Shown piece by piece: positions 52,241 to 62,095 of a stretch of DNA of 64,000 nt; position 1 is the first letter of the stretch, and each line of letters opens with the position of its first letter. Made by a program: the position numbers and the translations under genes. The notes beneath the pieces are model-generated. The model saw only the letters and a program-made list of their open reading frames with translations, had not been told where the DNA came from and did no database searches. This stretch comes from an uncultured Porphyromonadaceae bacterium (GTDB lineage: Bacteria; Bacteroidota; Bacteroidia; Bacteroidales; Muribaculaceae), in the NCBI GenBank assembly GCA_947175205.1, contig CAMWLS010000004.1:1-64000 (forward strand). Reading direction: 5' to 3'.

Positions 52241-55216
52241 ATGAATGAACAGGCTTTAAGCCAGTTATATCTTAAAGATACCGCCTTCCGCGACCTCATG
52301 CAGAGGCGCATTTTCAATGTCTTGCTCATTGCCTCGCCATATGATGCGTTCATGATGGAAGAGGACGGCCGCGTGGAGGAGCAGCTTTACTTTGAGTATG
52401 TTTCTCTGAATCTTAGCTCACCACCACGTGTCCAGCGCGTGTCCCACGTCCGCGAGGCCCTGGATGAATTGCGGCGCAAGCATTTTGACCTCATCATAGC
52501 CATGCCCGGAGTGGACCTCTCAGAGACCTTTGACGGCGCCGCTGAAATAAAAAAAGAATTCCCTGCCATTCCCATAGTGGTCCTGACGCCGTTCTCCAAG
52601 GAAGTCTCACGGCGTCTGATGCACGAGGACCTCAGCAATATAGATTATGTTTTCTCCTGGCTGGGGAACATGGACCTTCTGCTGGCCATCATCAAGCTTC
52701 TGGAGGATAAACTTAATATTGATGACATTGACCGCGTCGGGGTGCAGATGATACTTGTAGTGGAAGACTCTGTACGCTTTTATTCCTCAGTCCTACCGCA
52801 TATTTATAAATTCCTGCTCTCTCAGAGCGTTATTTTCTCCACTGAGGCACTGAATGAGCATGAGCAACGCCTGCGCATGCGCGGACGCCCCAAAGTAATG
52901 CTGGCGCGTGATTATGAAGAAGCCGTAGCACTCTATAATAAATACGGTGACCATTTCCTGGGTATAATTACTGACGTCTCATTCAAGCGTAACGGAGTAA
53001 AAGACCCGCAGGCCGGAATCAGATTTGCTGAGTATGTCCGTAGGCATGACCCGCATCTGCCCATCATTGTAGAATCTTCTGAAATAGAAAATGCCGGGCG
53101 GGTGGGGCACTTCGGCGGTGTCTTCATTGATAAGAACTCAAAAAAACTCCCGGTGGACCTGGGTGAGGCCATAAGCTATAATTTCGGTTTCGGTGATTTT
53201 GTTTTCCGTGATCCTAAGACAGGAGAAGAGATAATGCGTATAGCTGACCTCAAGGGCATGCAGAAACGCATCTTTGACGTCCCTGCTGACTCGCTATATT
53301 ACCACGCCAGGCGTAATGACATAAGCCGCTGGCTGTACTCACGCGCCCTCTTCCCCATTGCTGAGGTGATAAAGAAACATCACTTTAATGACCTTTCAGA
53401 AGCTGATGCGGTGAAACAGCTATTCTTTGAGCTGATAGTCAAATATCGCCGCATGAAAAACCGTGGCGTTGTGGCTGTCTTCAAGAAGGACCGCTTTGAC
53501 CATTATTCTAATTTTGCACGCATAGGACAGGGGTCACTTGGAGGCAAAGGCAGAGGCCTGGCATTTGTTGACTCCATAATAAAGAAAAATCCCGTTTGTG
53601 ATAACTTTGATGGAATGACCATTTCCATCCCCAGGACCGTGGTACTGTGTACGGACATCTTTGACGCCTTTATGGATCATAACCGTCTGTACCCGCTGGC
53701 ACTGAGCAATATACCTGACCACGAGATTCTCACCCATTTTCTGAACGCGCGCCTACCTGAGCATCTGGCTGAAGACTTCTTCGCACTCTTTGAAGTGGTT
53801 GACCGCCCCTTTGCGGTCCGCAGCTCCAGCTTGCTTGAAGACTCCCATTATCAGCCCTTTGCCGGCATTTACAGCACATACATGGTGCCATACTGTTCTG
53901 ACCCTTATGAGCGCCTGCGCATGCTCTCTGATGCCATCAAGGGTGTTTACGCCTCGGTCTTCTTTAAAGCCTCCAAGGCTTACATGACAGCCACGAGTAA
54001 TGTCATTGACCAGGAAAAAATGGCAGTCATAATTCAAGAAGTGGTTGGCGAGAATCATGACAGCTGGTATTTCCCCTCCTTCTCCGGCGTAGGCCGCTCT
54101 CTTAACTATTACCCTCTGGGCGATGAAAAGGCTGAAGATGGTGTTGCGGAGATTGCCATAGGTCTGGGTAAGTATATTGTAGACGGGGGGCTGAGCCTGC
54201 GTTTCAGCCCCTCTTACCCGGAACGCGCCCTGCAGGTCTCCACACTTGACCAGGCGCTGAAAAACACGCAGACTCACCTCTTTGCGCTCCCCGCAACGGA
54301 TGACGCTATCACCCAAGAGCTGACCCAGGATGACAGCTACAACCTCTCACGCCTTCCCGTACAGCAATTTGCAAACACCGGAGCCCTCAGATATATGGTA
54401 TCCACCTATGATGCCGCTGATGGCTACCTTAAAGATTACGAGGAAGGCCGCGGCCGCAGAGTGGTTACTTTTGCCAATATCCTCAGAGACCGTGCCGTTC
54501 CTCTTGCCAAGGCCGTTGGCTTCATGCTTGACAAGGGTCAGTCAGAGATGCAGCGCCCGGTGGAGATAGAATTTGCCGGTAACATTGAAAGTAATTTGTC
54601 AGGACCCGTGAAGGGACATATATATTGGCTCCAGATTCGCCCCATCATTGATAAGAAAGAGCTTGTGGATGACGCTTCACTTGACGTGCCCGAAGATACT
54701 CTTATCCTGCGTAGCAACACAGCCTTGGGCAATGGTAACATTGATTCCCTTGACACTGTGGTTTATGTCCGTCCTGAGAATTTTGACAGCACATATAACA
54801 GTGAGTTAGTGACTGAACTTGAGAAGCTTAACCGTGAATTTGCCGCGCAGGGCAGGAATTACATCCTGGTGGGTCCGGGCCGCTGGGGCTCAAGTGACCC
54901 CGCGCTGGGTATTCCCGTACATTGGTCTGATATCTCTCAGGCGCGCCTTATAGCTGAGAGCTCTCTGGACAATTACCGCATTGAGCCCAGCCAGGGAACT
55001 CACTTCTTCCATAATCTTACATCTTTCGGGGTAGGATACTTTACCATCACCCCCGGAGTGGACGGAGGATTTTATGATGTGGATTATCTTAACAGCCAGC
55101 CTGCCGAGTATGAAAGTGAACGTCTCAGGGTGGTCCGTTTCCAGGCCCCTCTGAGTGTGGCCATTAACGGCCGCAAAGGCTCAGGTATAGTGCAGAAACC
55201 AATTCTCCCTCAATAA
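52241..55216 (+). CDS. Receiver-like domains fused to PPDK_N/PEP-binding-type domain
   Basis: 991 aa from MNEQALSQ; receiver-like VLLIASPYDAFMMEE and ILVVEDSVRFYSSVLPHI; SLGGKGRGLAFVDSIIKK and FAVRSSSLLEDSHYQPFAGIYSTY. Confidence 0.8.
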   Translation: MNEQALSQLYLKDTAFRDLMQRRIFNVLLIASPYDAFMMEEDGRVEEQLYFEYVSLNLSSPPRVQRVSHVREALDELRRKHFDLIIAMPGVDLSETFDGAAEIKKEFPAIPIVVLTPFSKEVSRRLMHEDLSNIDYVFSWLGNMDLLLAIIKLLEDKLNIDDIDRVGVQMILVVEDSVRFYSSVLPHIYKFLLSQSVIFSTEALNEHEQRLRMRGRPKVMLARDYEEAVALYNKYGDHFLGIITDVSFKRNGVKDPQAGIRFAEYVRRHDPHLPIIVESSEIENAGRVGHFGGVFIDKNSKKLPVDLGEAISYNFGFGDFVFRDPKTGEEIMRIADLKGMQKRIFDVPADSLYYHARRNDISRWLYSRALFPIAEVIKKHHFNDLSEADAVKQLFFELIVKYRRMKNRGVVAVFKKDRFDHYSNFARIGQGSLGGKGRGLAFVDSIIKKNPVCDNFDGMTISIPRTVVLCTDIFDAFMDHNRLYPLALSNIPDHEILTHFLNARLPEHLAEDFFALFEVVDRPFAVRSSSLLEDSHYQPFAGIYSTYMVPYCSDPYERLRMLSDAIKGVYASVFFKASKAYMTATSNVIDQEKMAVIIQEVVGENHDSWYFPSFSGVGRSLNYYPLGDEKAEDGVAEIAIGLGKYIVDGGLSLRFSPSYPERALQVSTLDQALKNTQTHLFALPATDDAITQELTQDDSYNLSRLPVQQFANTGALRYMVSTYDAADGYLKDYEEGRGRRVVTFANILRDRAVPLAKAVGFMLDKGQSEMQRPVEIEFAGNIESNLSGPVKGHIYWLQIRPIIDKKELVDDASLDVPEDTLILRSNTALGNGNIDSLDTVVYVRPENFDSTYNSELVTELEKLNREFAAQGRNYILVGPGRWGSSDPALGIPVHWSDISQARLIAESSLDNYRIEPSQGTHFFHNLTSFGVGYFTITPGVDGGFYDVDYLNSQPAEYESERLRVVRFQAPLSVAINGRKGSGIVQKPILPQ

Positions 55217-55243
55217 TATTGACAACTATTATCTTCTCTCTCT

Positions 55244-56431
55244 ATGGGATTCTTCAAAAAAATACTTTATGCCTTCGGCGGTGGCGCTGATGTGTACACA
55301 GAGCAGGAAGAGGACGCTCTTCTGCTCTCAGATTCTCCGGAGGCTGAGGCCCCTGTTCAGCCAGCGACACAGCCGGTTCCGCAGCCCATGGAACATATCC
55401 CTGAGCTACATCCTGATATGGTTTTTGAGTCAGTGGTGAAGCTTTTTAATGATGCTCAGCCGGCTTTCATCAGGGACGCCCTGGACCCCCAGCGCCAGCG
55501 TCGTCTCATTTACGAGAGTCTGGAGCTGTCCATGCAGACATATCTTGACGGTCTGGGCAGTGCCGTGCGCAAGCACTGTGAACAGCAGTGGAGCGCGAAA
55601 GACGCTGAAATGAATCACCAGATGGAAGAGCTCAGGCAGCAGGCGCTTAAACTTGAGGAACAGAAAGCTGACCTCAAAGAAAAGCAACTGAGTGCTGACA
55701 GACAGAAAAGAGCGCTGACTGAGAGAGTGCATGACCTTGAGACACAACTCGGACGCCTTGAGGCAGAGCGTGAACAGTTTGAAATAGAAAACAAGAGCCT
55801 TATAAACAAGATTAAAGTGGCCCGTCTGGAAGGCAGTGACCCTGAACTGGTTAAGATTAATGCTGACTTACAGGCTGAAATGGACCGTCTGGTAACAGCC
55901 CTTGAACAGGCTCAGGATAAGAATGCCATAGCCCAGACCATGATGGATGACTTCAGGCAAAAGGCATCCAAGGCCCATGAGGAGGCGCACATGGCTGCCG
56001 TGGAACTGGAAAAAGCTCAGGCACGTATGGCGCAGATGGAGCAAGTGATTGAGGAAACACGCCCGCTGGTGGAGCTGTACGCGCATTCTGAAGAGATGCT
56101 CACCATGCGTGACAAGCGCATAACATCGCTGCAGGCTCAGGTGGATGACCTAACACAGGCACTGGACAATGCTCGTGCCGACCTTGAGAAAGCGCATGCT
56201 GAGCTTGATGATGCCCGCAAGGTTACTCCCGTGACTGATAATATATCTCCCGCCGAGCCTCCGGTTATTACAGACACCGCCCTTGCTGAGCTGGAACAGG
56301 CCTTTGAGGCCGGGTCATGGCATGCCGGTGAGTCAGTGGTAACATATCGTAAGAATAATAAGAAACCGCGCCGGCAGCGTTCTGATGGCTCAGATGGTGA
56401 AACTGATGAAAGACAGATGTCTCTGTTCTGA
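55244..56431 (+). CDS. Coiled-coil protein
   Basis: 395 aa; long heptad-rich central region. Confidence 0.75.
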   Translation: MGFFKKILYAFGGGADVYTEQEEDALLLSDSPEAEAPVQPATQPVPQPMEHIPELHPDMVFESVVKLFNDAQPAFIRDALDPQRQRRLIYESLELSMQTYLDGLGSAVRKHCEQQWSAKDAEMNHQMEELRQQALKLEEQKADLKEKQLSADRQKRALTERVHDLETQLGRLEAEREQFEIENKSLINKIKVARLEGSDPELVKINADLQAEMDRLVTALEQAQDKNAIAQTMMDDFRQKASKAHEEAHMAAVELEKAQARMAQMEQVIEETRPLVELYAHSEEMLTMRDKRITSLQAQVDDLTQALDNARADLEKAHAELDDARKVTPVTDNISPAEPPVITDTALAELEQAFEAGSWHAGESVVTYRKNNKKPRRQRSDGSDGETDERQMSLF

Positions 56432-56502
56432 GCCGTCGGGACTCCTTTACTACATTACATTTAATACTTTTAATACTTTGCTTTATTAATATACATTTGA
56501 AT

Positions 56503-58680
56503 ATGAAGAAATTAATCCTCTGCGGCACGCTGCTGGTGATGGCATACGGCTCTTATGCAGCATCGCCGGAGGTTACAGCCCTTAGCTCTTATTCTTATCC
56601 TGAGAACGTTCCTGCCGGTCCGGGACAGTACACATACATGCCAGACGGTGTTTCTTATGCTATGCTCAGTCCTGACGGTAAGGCAGTGGAACTCTACGAA
56701 CTCACCACCGGTAAAAAGACAGGTACCCTGGTGGATGTAAATAACACACGGGAAAATAAAATTGGAGTTATAGAGGGCTTTACAGTCAGCCCGGACGGTG
56801 GCCGTGTGCTCATATACACCGGACGTAAACCCATTTACCGCCGCAGTTTCTTTGCACAGTATTATGTTTATGAAGTACGCTCACGTCTGCTCCGGCCGCT
56901 GTCCACTTTCAGCTCACTGCAGCGCTCGCCTGTTTTCAGTCCTGACGGGCGTATGGTGGCGTTTGTAACGCCTGATAATAATATCAGATTGGCAAAGTTT
57001 GATTATAACACAGAGATTGCAGTCACTGAAGACGGAGCTGTAAACTCTGTAATAAATGGCGTTCCGGACTGGACTTATGAGGAGGAATTCAGCACCTCAT
57101 GCTCCATGACTTTCGCGCCAGATAATGCCACACTGTGTTTTATCCGTTATGATGAGAGCGCTGTGCCCACTTACACTCTCCCGGTGTATCAGGGTACCTG
57201 CGCTCCTAAGAACGAATATCAGTTTTACCCCGGCACATATTCATACAAGTATCCGGTGGCCGGAGAAACCAACAGCACCGTTACCGTACATGCATATGAT
57301 ATAGATAACCGCAAGACCATGGCGCTTACCCTGCCTGATTCTAATATTGAATATATTCCGCGCATCATATACGGACATTCAGCGGACGCGCTCCTGGTGG
57401 CAACCCTGAACCGAGACCAGAACCGCATGGAACTTTATTCCGTAAACCCCCGCAGCGGAATGGCAAAATCAGTCTTTGTAGAGGAAACCTCGGCCTGGGT
57501 TACACCTGAGACTTATGAGAATATAACCGCTGATGATAAAGGTTTTGTAGTTACATCCACCCGTACTGGCTATGCACACCTTTACCATTACAGTTATGCC
57601 GGAGCCCTTACACGCAGCATTACTTCAGGTGAATTTGACGTTACGGCTTATTATGGCGCTGATGCCGCAGGAAACTTTTATTATCAGGCCGCGGCGCCCT
57701 CGCCACTGGTGCGCAGTGTTTATAAAGTGGATGTAAAAGGAAAGGTAACGCCTCTGAGTGGGGAAGACGGCTGGGCTTCAGCAAACTTCACACCCGGATG
57801 CTCGCATGCCGTGGTCAGCTACAGTACTCCGCAGATGCCTCCGGTTTATACTCTGATATCCTCTGCCGGAAAGAACGTGCGTCTGCTGGAAGATAACGCC
57901 TCTTTTGCCGCTGAGGTCTTGCCGGAACTTGTTAATAAGGAATTCTTCACTTTTGAGAGTGAAGGTGTCACACTGAACGGTTACATCTTGCATGACAGCA
58001 GATTCACCGGAAAACGCCCCGTCATTATTTCTCAGTACAGCGGTCCCGGCTCTCAGAGCGTAAAAAAACAGTGGCAGTATGACTGGGAACAGTACTTTGC
58101 CTCTCAGGGTTACGTTATTGTTTGCGTTGACCCCCGTGGCACCGGTGGCCGTGGGCGGGCGTTTATGGATGTGGTGTATAAAAATCTGGGCTATTTTGAA
58201 ACCATTGACCTCTGTAATGCCGCACGCTATATTGCTGCTAAACCGTATGCTGATGCTGAACGTATTGGAATTTATGGATGGAGCTATGGCGGATACCAGG
58301 CCCTCATGTGCATCACGGCACCGGATACTCCTTTCACGGCTGCAGTTGCCATAGCCCCCGTGACTGACTGGCGCTTTTATGACACTGTTTATGCTGAGCG
58401 ATACATGCTCACACCGCGTCAGAATTATGAGGGATACCGCCTCTCCGCACCTCTTAACCGCACATCCGGCATCACTGCTCCGCTACTGATTATGACGGGC
58501 ACATCTGATGACAACGTGCACCCCGCTAACTCTCTCCAGTTCATGTCTCAGCTGCAGTCAGAAGGTATTCTGGCTGACTTTATGTCATTCCCTAATATGA
58601 ACCACAGTATCAACGGATGCAACGCCCGCTCAGTGGTTTACGGGCGCATGCTCCGTTTCTTTAATCAGAATCTGCGCTGA
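56503..58680 (+). CDS. S9 family dipeptidyl-peptidase IV-like serine peptidase
   Basis: IGIYGWSYGGYQALM, VAIAPVTDWRFYDTVYAERYM, SDDNVHPANSLQ, NMNHSI. Confidence 0.93.
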   Translation: MKKLILCGTLLVMAYGSYAASPEVTALSSYSYPENVPAGPGQYTYMPDGVSYAMLSPDGKAVELYELTTGKKTGTLVDVNNTRENKIGVIEGFTVSPDGGRVLIYTGRKPIYRRSFFAQYYVYEVRSRLLRPLSTFSSLQRSPVFSPDGRMVAFVTPDNNIRLAKFDYNTEIAVTEDGAVNSVINGVPDWTYEEEFSTSCSMTFAPDNATLCFIRYDESAVPTYTLPVYQGTCAPKNEYQFYPGTYSYKYPVAGETNSTVTVHAYDIDNRKTMALTLPDSNIEYIPRIIYGHSADALLVATLNRDQNRMELYSVNPRSGMAKSVFVEETSAWVTPETYENITADDKGFVVTSTRTGYAHLYHYSYAGALTRSITSGEFDVTAYYGADAAGNFYYQAAAPSPLVRSVYKVDVKGKVTPLSGEDGWASANFTPGCSHAVVSYSTPQMPPVYTLISSAGKNVRLLEDNASFAAEVLPELVNKEFFTFESEGVTLNGYILHDSRFTGKRPVIISQYSGPGSQSVKKQWQYDWEQYFASQGYVIVCVDPRGTGGRGRAFMDVVYKNLGYFETIDLCNAARYIAAKPYADAERIGIYGWSYGGYQALMCITAPDTPFTAAVAIAPVTDWRFYDTVYAERYMLTPRQNYEGYRLSAPLNRTSGITAPLLIMTGTSDDNVHPANSLQFMSQLQSEGILADFMSFPNMNHSINGCNARSVVYGRMLRFFNQNLR

Positions 58681-58698
58681 GGTTCCCGGTAGATAAAC

Positions 58699-58732
58699 GC
58701 GAGGCTCCTGACATCACTGTGGGGAGCCTCGC
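58699..58732. terminator. Bidirectional hairpin terminator
   Basis: gcgaggctcc ... ggagcctcgc, between convergent genes. Confidence 0.75.
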
Positions 58733-58766
58733 TGACTATGAATAACTGTTCTTTACTCCGCGCCTT

Positions 58767-60845
58767 TCATCTGCCGCCTGCCGTTGACTGGTCAGCATCG
58801 CCGCTGACGTTAATGAGTTTGTTGGCCTTGCGTTTCTGGCGTCCCCACTGGAGGTTATAATTGATACCTATGTATGGTATACGGAAGTTAGTGCGCATGT
58901 GACGCTCATTTGTGTTCCATTTACTGAGGTTTCTTGAACCCTGGTCATATCGGCCCAAAGGCATGAGACAACCGGCAGAAAAGCTCCATTGTTTCCAGTT
59001 GTATGATACGTCCACCAGGTTCATGTCCTCTCCCCATGAGATATTTTCGCCCCAGAGGTTGCGCTGGGCCCTCATATATTGGGCGGTGAGTGTCACACCC
59101 CAGTGACGTACCTGCAAGGTGGCATAGCCATACCAGTCACTGTTGGTGAGGTTATAACCTTTGCCACGCATACGCTCCGTGCGCCAGTCCAGATAACCGC
59201 TTAATACCATCCAGTCGGGCAGTATTTCAATCTGAGGAGAGAAGAAGAAAGAGAGGTTACGCAGTCCGCGGCTGTTCTCATACGTATTCACCAGCATGTC
59301 TTCCTGCCACTCAAAGAGCGGAGTGATGGCATTAGGTGAGGTGTATGCTCTGATGCCGAAAGTACCGTAAACGCGTGGAATCTGGAAATTATAGCTGAGC
59401 GTGAGCATGTAACTGTTGGATGTCTTCAGGTTGGGGTTGCCTATGCGCCACTGAATTGCGTCTATCTGTTGCGGAACGGGGTTGGACTCGGCTAAGGTAG
59501 GTGTTGACTGCCAGGAGACAAAGTTTAGGCGCAGTCCATGTTTTTGATTTATCCTGTAAGTCAGTGTTGTCTGTGGCCGGACGTTCCATGAGTGACTGCC
59601 GGAATTGTTCTCGCGGAAACGGAAATTGGTATATTGCGCTCCAATACCGGCGGTTACGGAGAAATTATTTATTCTGTGGAAGTATTCAGTGAAGAAATAA
59701 ACCTTATCTTGACGCTGATGAAATATCCGGCCATCCAAGTTCTCATATGTAGAGCGGTTGCGGTTTGCGGTATATGCGGCTCCGGCGGTCAGACGTGCTT
59801 TATTCCAATGCTTCATGTAGTCGGCCTCTATGGCGTAAAGCTGATTGCGGTCCTTGATGTTGGTGTGTACATCGGTCAGGAATGAATACGTGTCAGGCAT
59901 CTGCTCCACATAGTCTGAAAACGTACGCCCTATGTAATACTGGCTTTTGAAATCAACCACTAATGTCTGTTTACGGGACAAATGCTGTTCCCAGTAGGCT
60001 GACAAGTACGGACGCGACCCGCTGCTGCCGTTGTTGTCCGTTAGCAACACATCATGGCTGTTGATGTTAGATGACATTGTCCCGTAATAAACCTCATGGT
60101 TATGTGGTTTCAGGAAGCCTCCGGCCTCAACCACTATCACTGTGGTGTCCGGTTTTATGTAGTTGTATGAAGCCCAGACGTTTCCATAGGAATTATCAGC
60201 CTCGCCACCGCGTGAAGTTTCTTTACGGGTCAGTCTGTCTCCGTCAGGATAGGTGAATGTTTCTGTGTAGTCGCGGTGCACCTTCAGGTTTTCTGTCAGC
60301 TTGTAGTTGGCCCCCATTTCAAATTGTGAGGCTCCGGAATTTAGTTTTACGCTTGCATTGTATCTTCCGAAAGCCGTGGTGAGTCCCTGCATGGTATTCA
60401 CCATAAGGGAACCGCCCAGGGTGGGGTTGGTTACTATGAAATTCAGCACCTTTGTGGCGCTCTGGTATCTCAGTCCGGCATTCTCAATCCATTCCACTCT
60501 CTTAATGGTGGACGGCAGCAGGTTTTTCACCTGGTCAACGGTAACCTCGCGCCCGTTTATCCGCACCTGAACCGCTTCTCCTGATGATGTTATAGTGCCA
60601 AGAGCCTCTGTAACGGACAGTGATGGAATCATGAGGTTTGACAGAAGCTGGATGCCATTTTTTGCATTATCCACAGCGCTCTGGGAAGGATGATACACAT
60701 CCATGTCTGCCTTACGGATTACCTTTGGCGCCTGAATTACAAATTCCTGAAGCTCAAGCACCTGTGACGTGTCCGCGTCAGTCTGTTGTGCATGAGCGGC
60801 ACCCGCCGCTACGGTTGCTAATATTAATGTTGAAATAGCTTTCAT
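58767..60845 (-). CDS. TonB-dependent-receptor-type outer-membrane beta-barrel protein
   Basis: 692 aa; signal peptide, plug-like GEAVQVRINGREVTVDQVKNLLPSTIKRVEWIENAG, long barrel. Confidence 0.85.
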   Translation of the reverse strand: MKAISTLILATVAAGAAHAQQTDADTSQVLELQEFVIQAPKVIRKADMDVYHPSQSAVDNAKNGIQLLSNLMIPSLSVTEALGTITSSGEAVQVRINGREVTVDQVKNLLPSTIKRVEWIENAGLRYQSATKVLNFIVTNPTLGGSLMVNTMQGLTTAFGRYNASVKLNSGASQFEMGANYKLTENLKVHRDYTETFTYPDGDRLTRKETSRGGEADNSYGNVWASYNYIKPDTTVIVVEAGGFLKPHNHEVYYGTMSSNINSHDVLLTDNNGSSGSRPYLSAYWEQHLSRKQTLVVDFKSQYYIGRTFSDYVEQMPDTYSFLTDVHTNIKDRNQLYAIEADYMKHWNKARLTAGAAYTANRNRSTYENLDGRIFHQRQDKVYFFTEYFHRINNFSVTAGIGAQYTNFRFRENNSGSHSWNVRPQTTLTYRINQKHGLRLNFVSWQSTPTLAESNPVPQQIDAIQWRIGNPNLKTSNSYMLTLSYNFQIPRVYGTFGIRAYTSPNAITPLFEWQEDMLVNTYENSRGLRNLSFFFSPQIEILPDWMVLSGYLDWRTERMRGKGYNLTNSDWYGYATLQVRHWGVTLTAQYMRAQRNLWGENISWGEDMNLVDVSYNWKQWSFSAGCLMPLGRYDQGSRNLSKWNTNERHMRTNFRIPYIGINYNLQWGRQKRKANKLINVSGDADQSTAGGR

Positions 60846-60895
60846 ATGGGAGTATGTGATTAATTGGTTTGTAAATATTCAGAATACCGTCCGGC

Positions 60896-60955
60896 TCAGA
60901 TAATGAAAATTACCAGAAAAGTCAGAATCAGGATGATATATTCCTGTATGCTCAT
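60896..60955 (-). CDS. Candidate 19-aa hydrophobic membrane peptide
   Basis: Manual translation: MSIQEYIILILTFLVIFII*. Downstream of a TAACTTTG box and palindrome; too short for the ORF track. Confidence 0.45.
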   Translation of the reverse strand: MSIQEYIILILTFLVIFII

Positions 60956-61012
60956 ATAATTAGTTTTTTATGAAATATAGCTTTGAGTGAAGAATCTCTA
61001 TTTTAGACTCTG

Positions 61013-61020
61013 CAAAGTTA
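61013..61020 (-). promoter_or_regulatory. -7 promoter box (TAACTTTG, minus strand)
   Basis: caaagtta on plus strand, upstream of the 19-aa ORF and receptor. Confidence 0.55.
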
Positions 61021-61043
61021 TTCTGACACACCGGTCTGTACCA

Positions 61044-61057
61044 TACCCAAAAGGGTA
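61044..61057. promoter_or_regulatory. Candidate regulator operator TACCC-AAAA-GGGTA
   Basis: Perfect 5-bp inverted repeat with 4-nt spacer, centred about 34 nt upstream of the -7 box. Confidence 0.5.
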
Positions 61058-61102
61058 CGATTGCAATTATAAGATGCAAATAAAGTTGATTCTGTGACGC
61101 CC

Positions 61103-61876
61103 TTACAGCATTTTATTATTGGTGGCCGCTACAATAGCCTCAGAAATATTACTGACATCAAGCTTTTCAAAAATCTGTTTGCGGTATTTCTTGATAGTTT
61201 CAGGGGAAAGACACATCTTGTCCGCAATCTCTGTCATGGTAAGCCCCTGAATGGACAGGGTGATAACAGTTTTCTCCCCATCAGTCAGCATGGGTACGGA
61301 GCTTTTCATCCAGCGGCGTGTAACCCTGTTATATTCATAATACTCATCTGAACCCACATGGTGGATTTCTATGTGACCGGCCTCTGTATGGTTAGAAGGA
61401 GATACCACGCATAGCGCAAGCCATATACGTCCGTCAGAAGTCAGTGCCAGCGGTGTTAGTTTGTGATGAATCAGAACCGGACGCTTATCCTTAAGTACAT
61501 GAAAATCATACTGAATATACCATTCCCTTTTATCTCCCGCAGGGATATTATTAAAGAACTCAAAGCCGGCACGGTTGAATTCCAGCAGCATTTTCTGTTC
61601 ATTCTCAGGGACATATTCCAGATAGAATCTGTAACTCAGTTCCAGCATTTTCTCCGGAGAAAGACCGCAAAGTATTAGCGAATTCCGGGATACATAAACA
61701 AACTTCTTTCTGAAATAATCTATGATATAAATACTCTGATAAGTAGAACGGGAGAAAGCATCTGCGGTAGATATATATTCCTCCACCGGGCCATAGTCCA
61801 GCTCCTCAGAAAGTTTTACTTCGTTCTCCGGAATGAAGAAGTCTTCAACCCTATTTTGTGTCATACCCTGTTTCAA
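61103..61876 (-). CDS. LuxR-type transcriptional regulator (PAS-like N-term, HTH C-term)
   Basis: 257 aa; C-term LTDGEKTVITLSIQGLTMTEIADKMCLSPETIKKYRKQIFEKLDVSNISEAI. Confidence 0.9.
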   Translation of the reverse strand: MKQGMTQNRVEDFFIPENEVKLSEELDYGPVEEYISTADAFSRSTYQSIYIIDYFRKKFVYVSRNSLILCGLSPEKMLELSYRFYLEYVPENEQKMLLEFNRAGFEFFNNIPAGDKREWYIQYDFHVLKDKRPVLIHHKLTPLALTSDGRIWLALCVVSPSNHTEAGHIEIHHVGSDEYYEYNRVTRRWMKSSVPMLTDGEKTVITLSIQGLTMTEIADKMCLSPETIKKYRKQIFEKLDVSNISEAIVAATNNKML

Positions 61877-61904
61877 AATAAAATACGTGAGCTAACTTTG
61901 CCAC

Positions 61905-62040
61905 GTCTTAACTTGAAGGGCGTAGGATCCCGATTGTACTCAGATGTGGTTGACAGCAGCCCACGCTATGCGGGTAAAGCCGCCATGCCATCTTTGAGTA
62001 CTGGTGAAAATTTCCTACGTTTTCAAGTTCAAGATTAGCA
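61905..62040 (-). ncRNA. Candidate structured 5' leader RNA (copy 2)
   Basis: Minus-strand helices AACTTGAA/TTCAAGTT, CGTAGGA/TCCTACG, GTACTCA/TGAGTAC, AGATG/CATCT. Shares the TAGGAAATTTyMACCA loop with copy 1; precedes the LuxR start at 61876. Confidence 0.6.
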
Positions 62041-62095
62041 TCACGCTTCATGATTTTCCAAAATGTCGCGGAACGGTATAGACCCTTTCCGCAAG

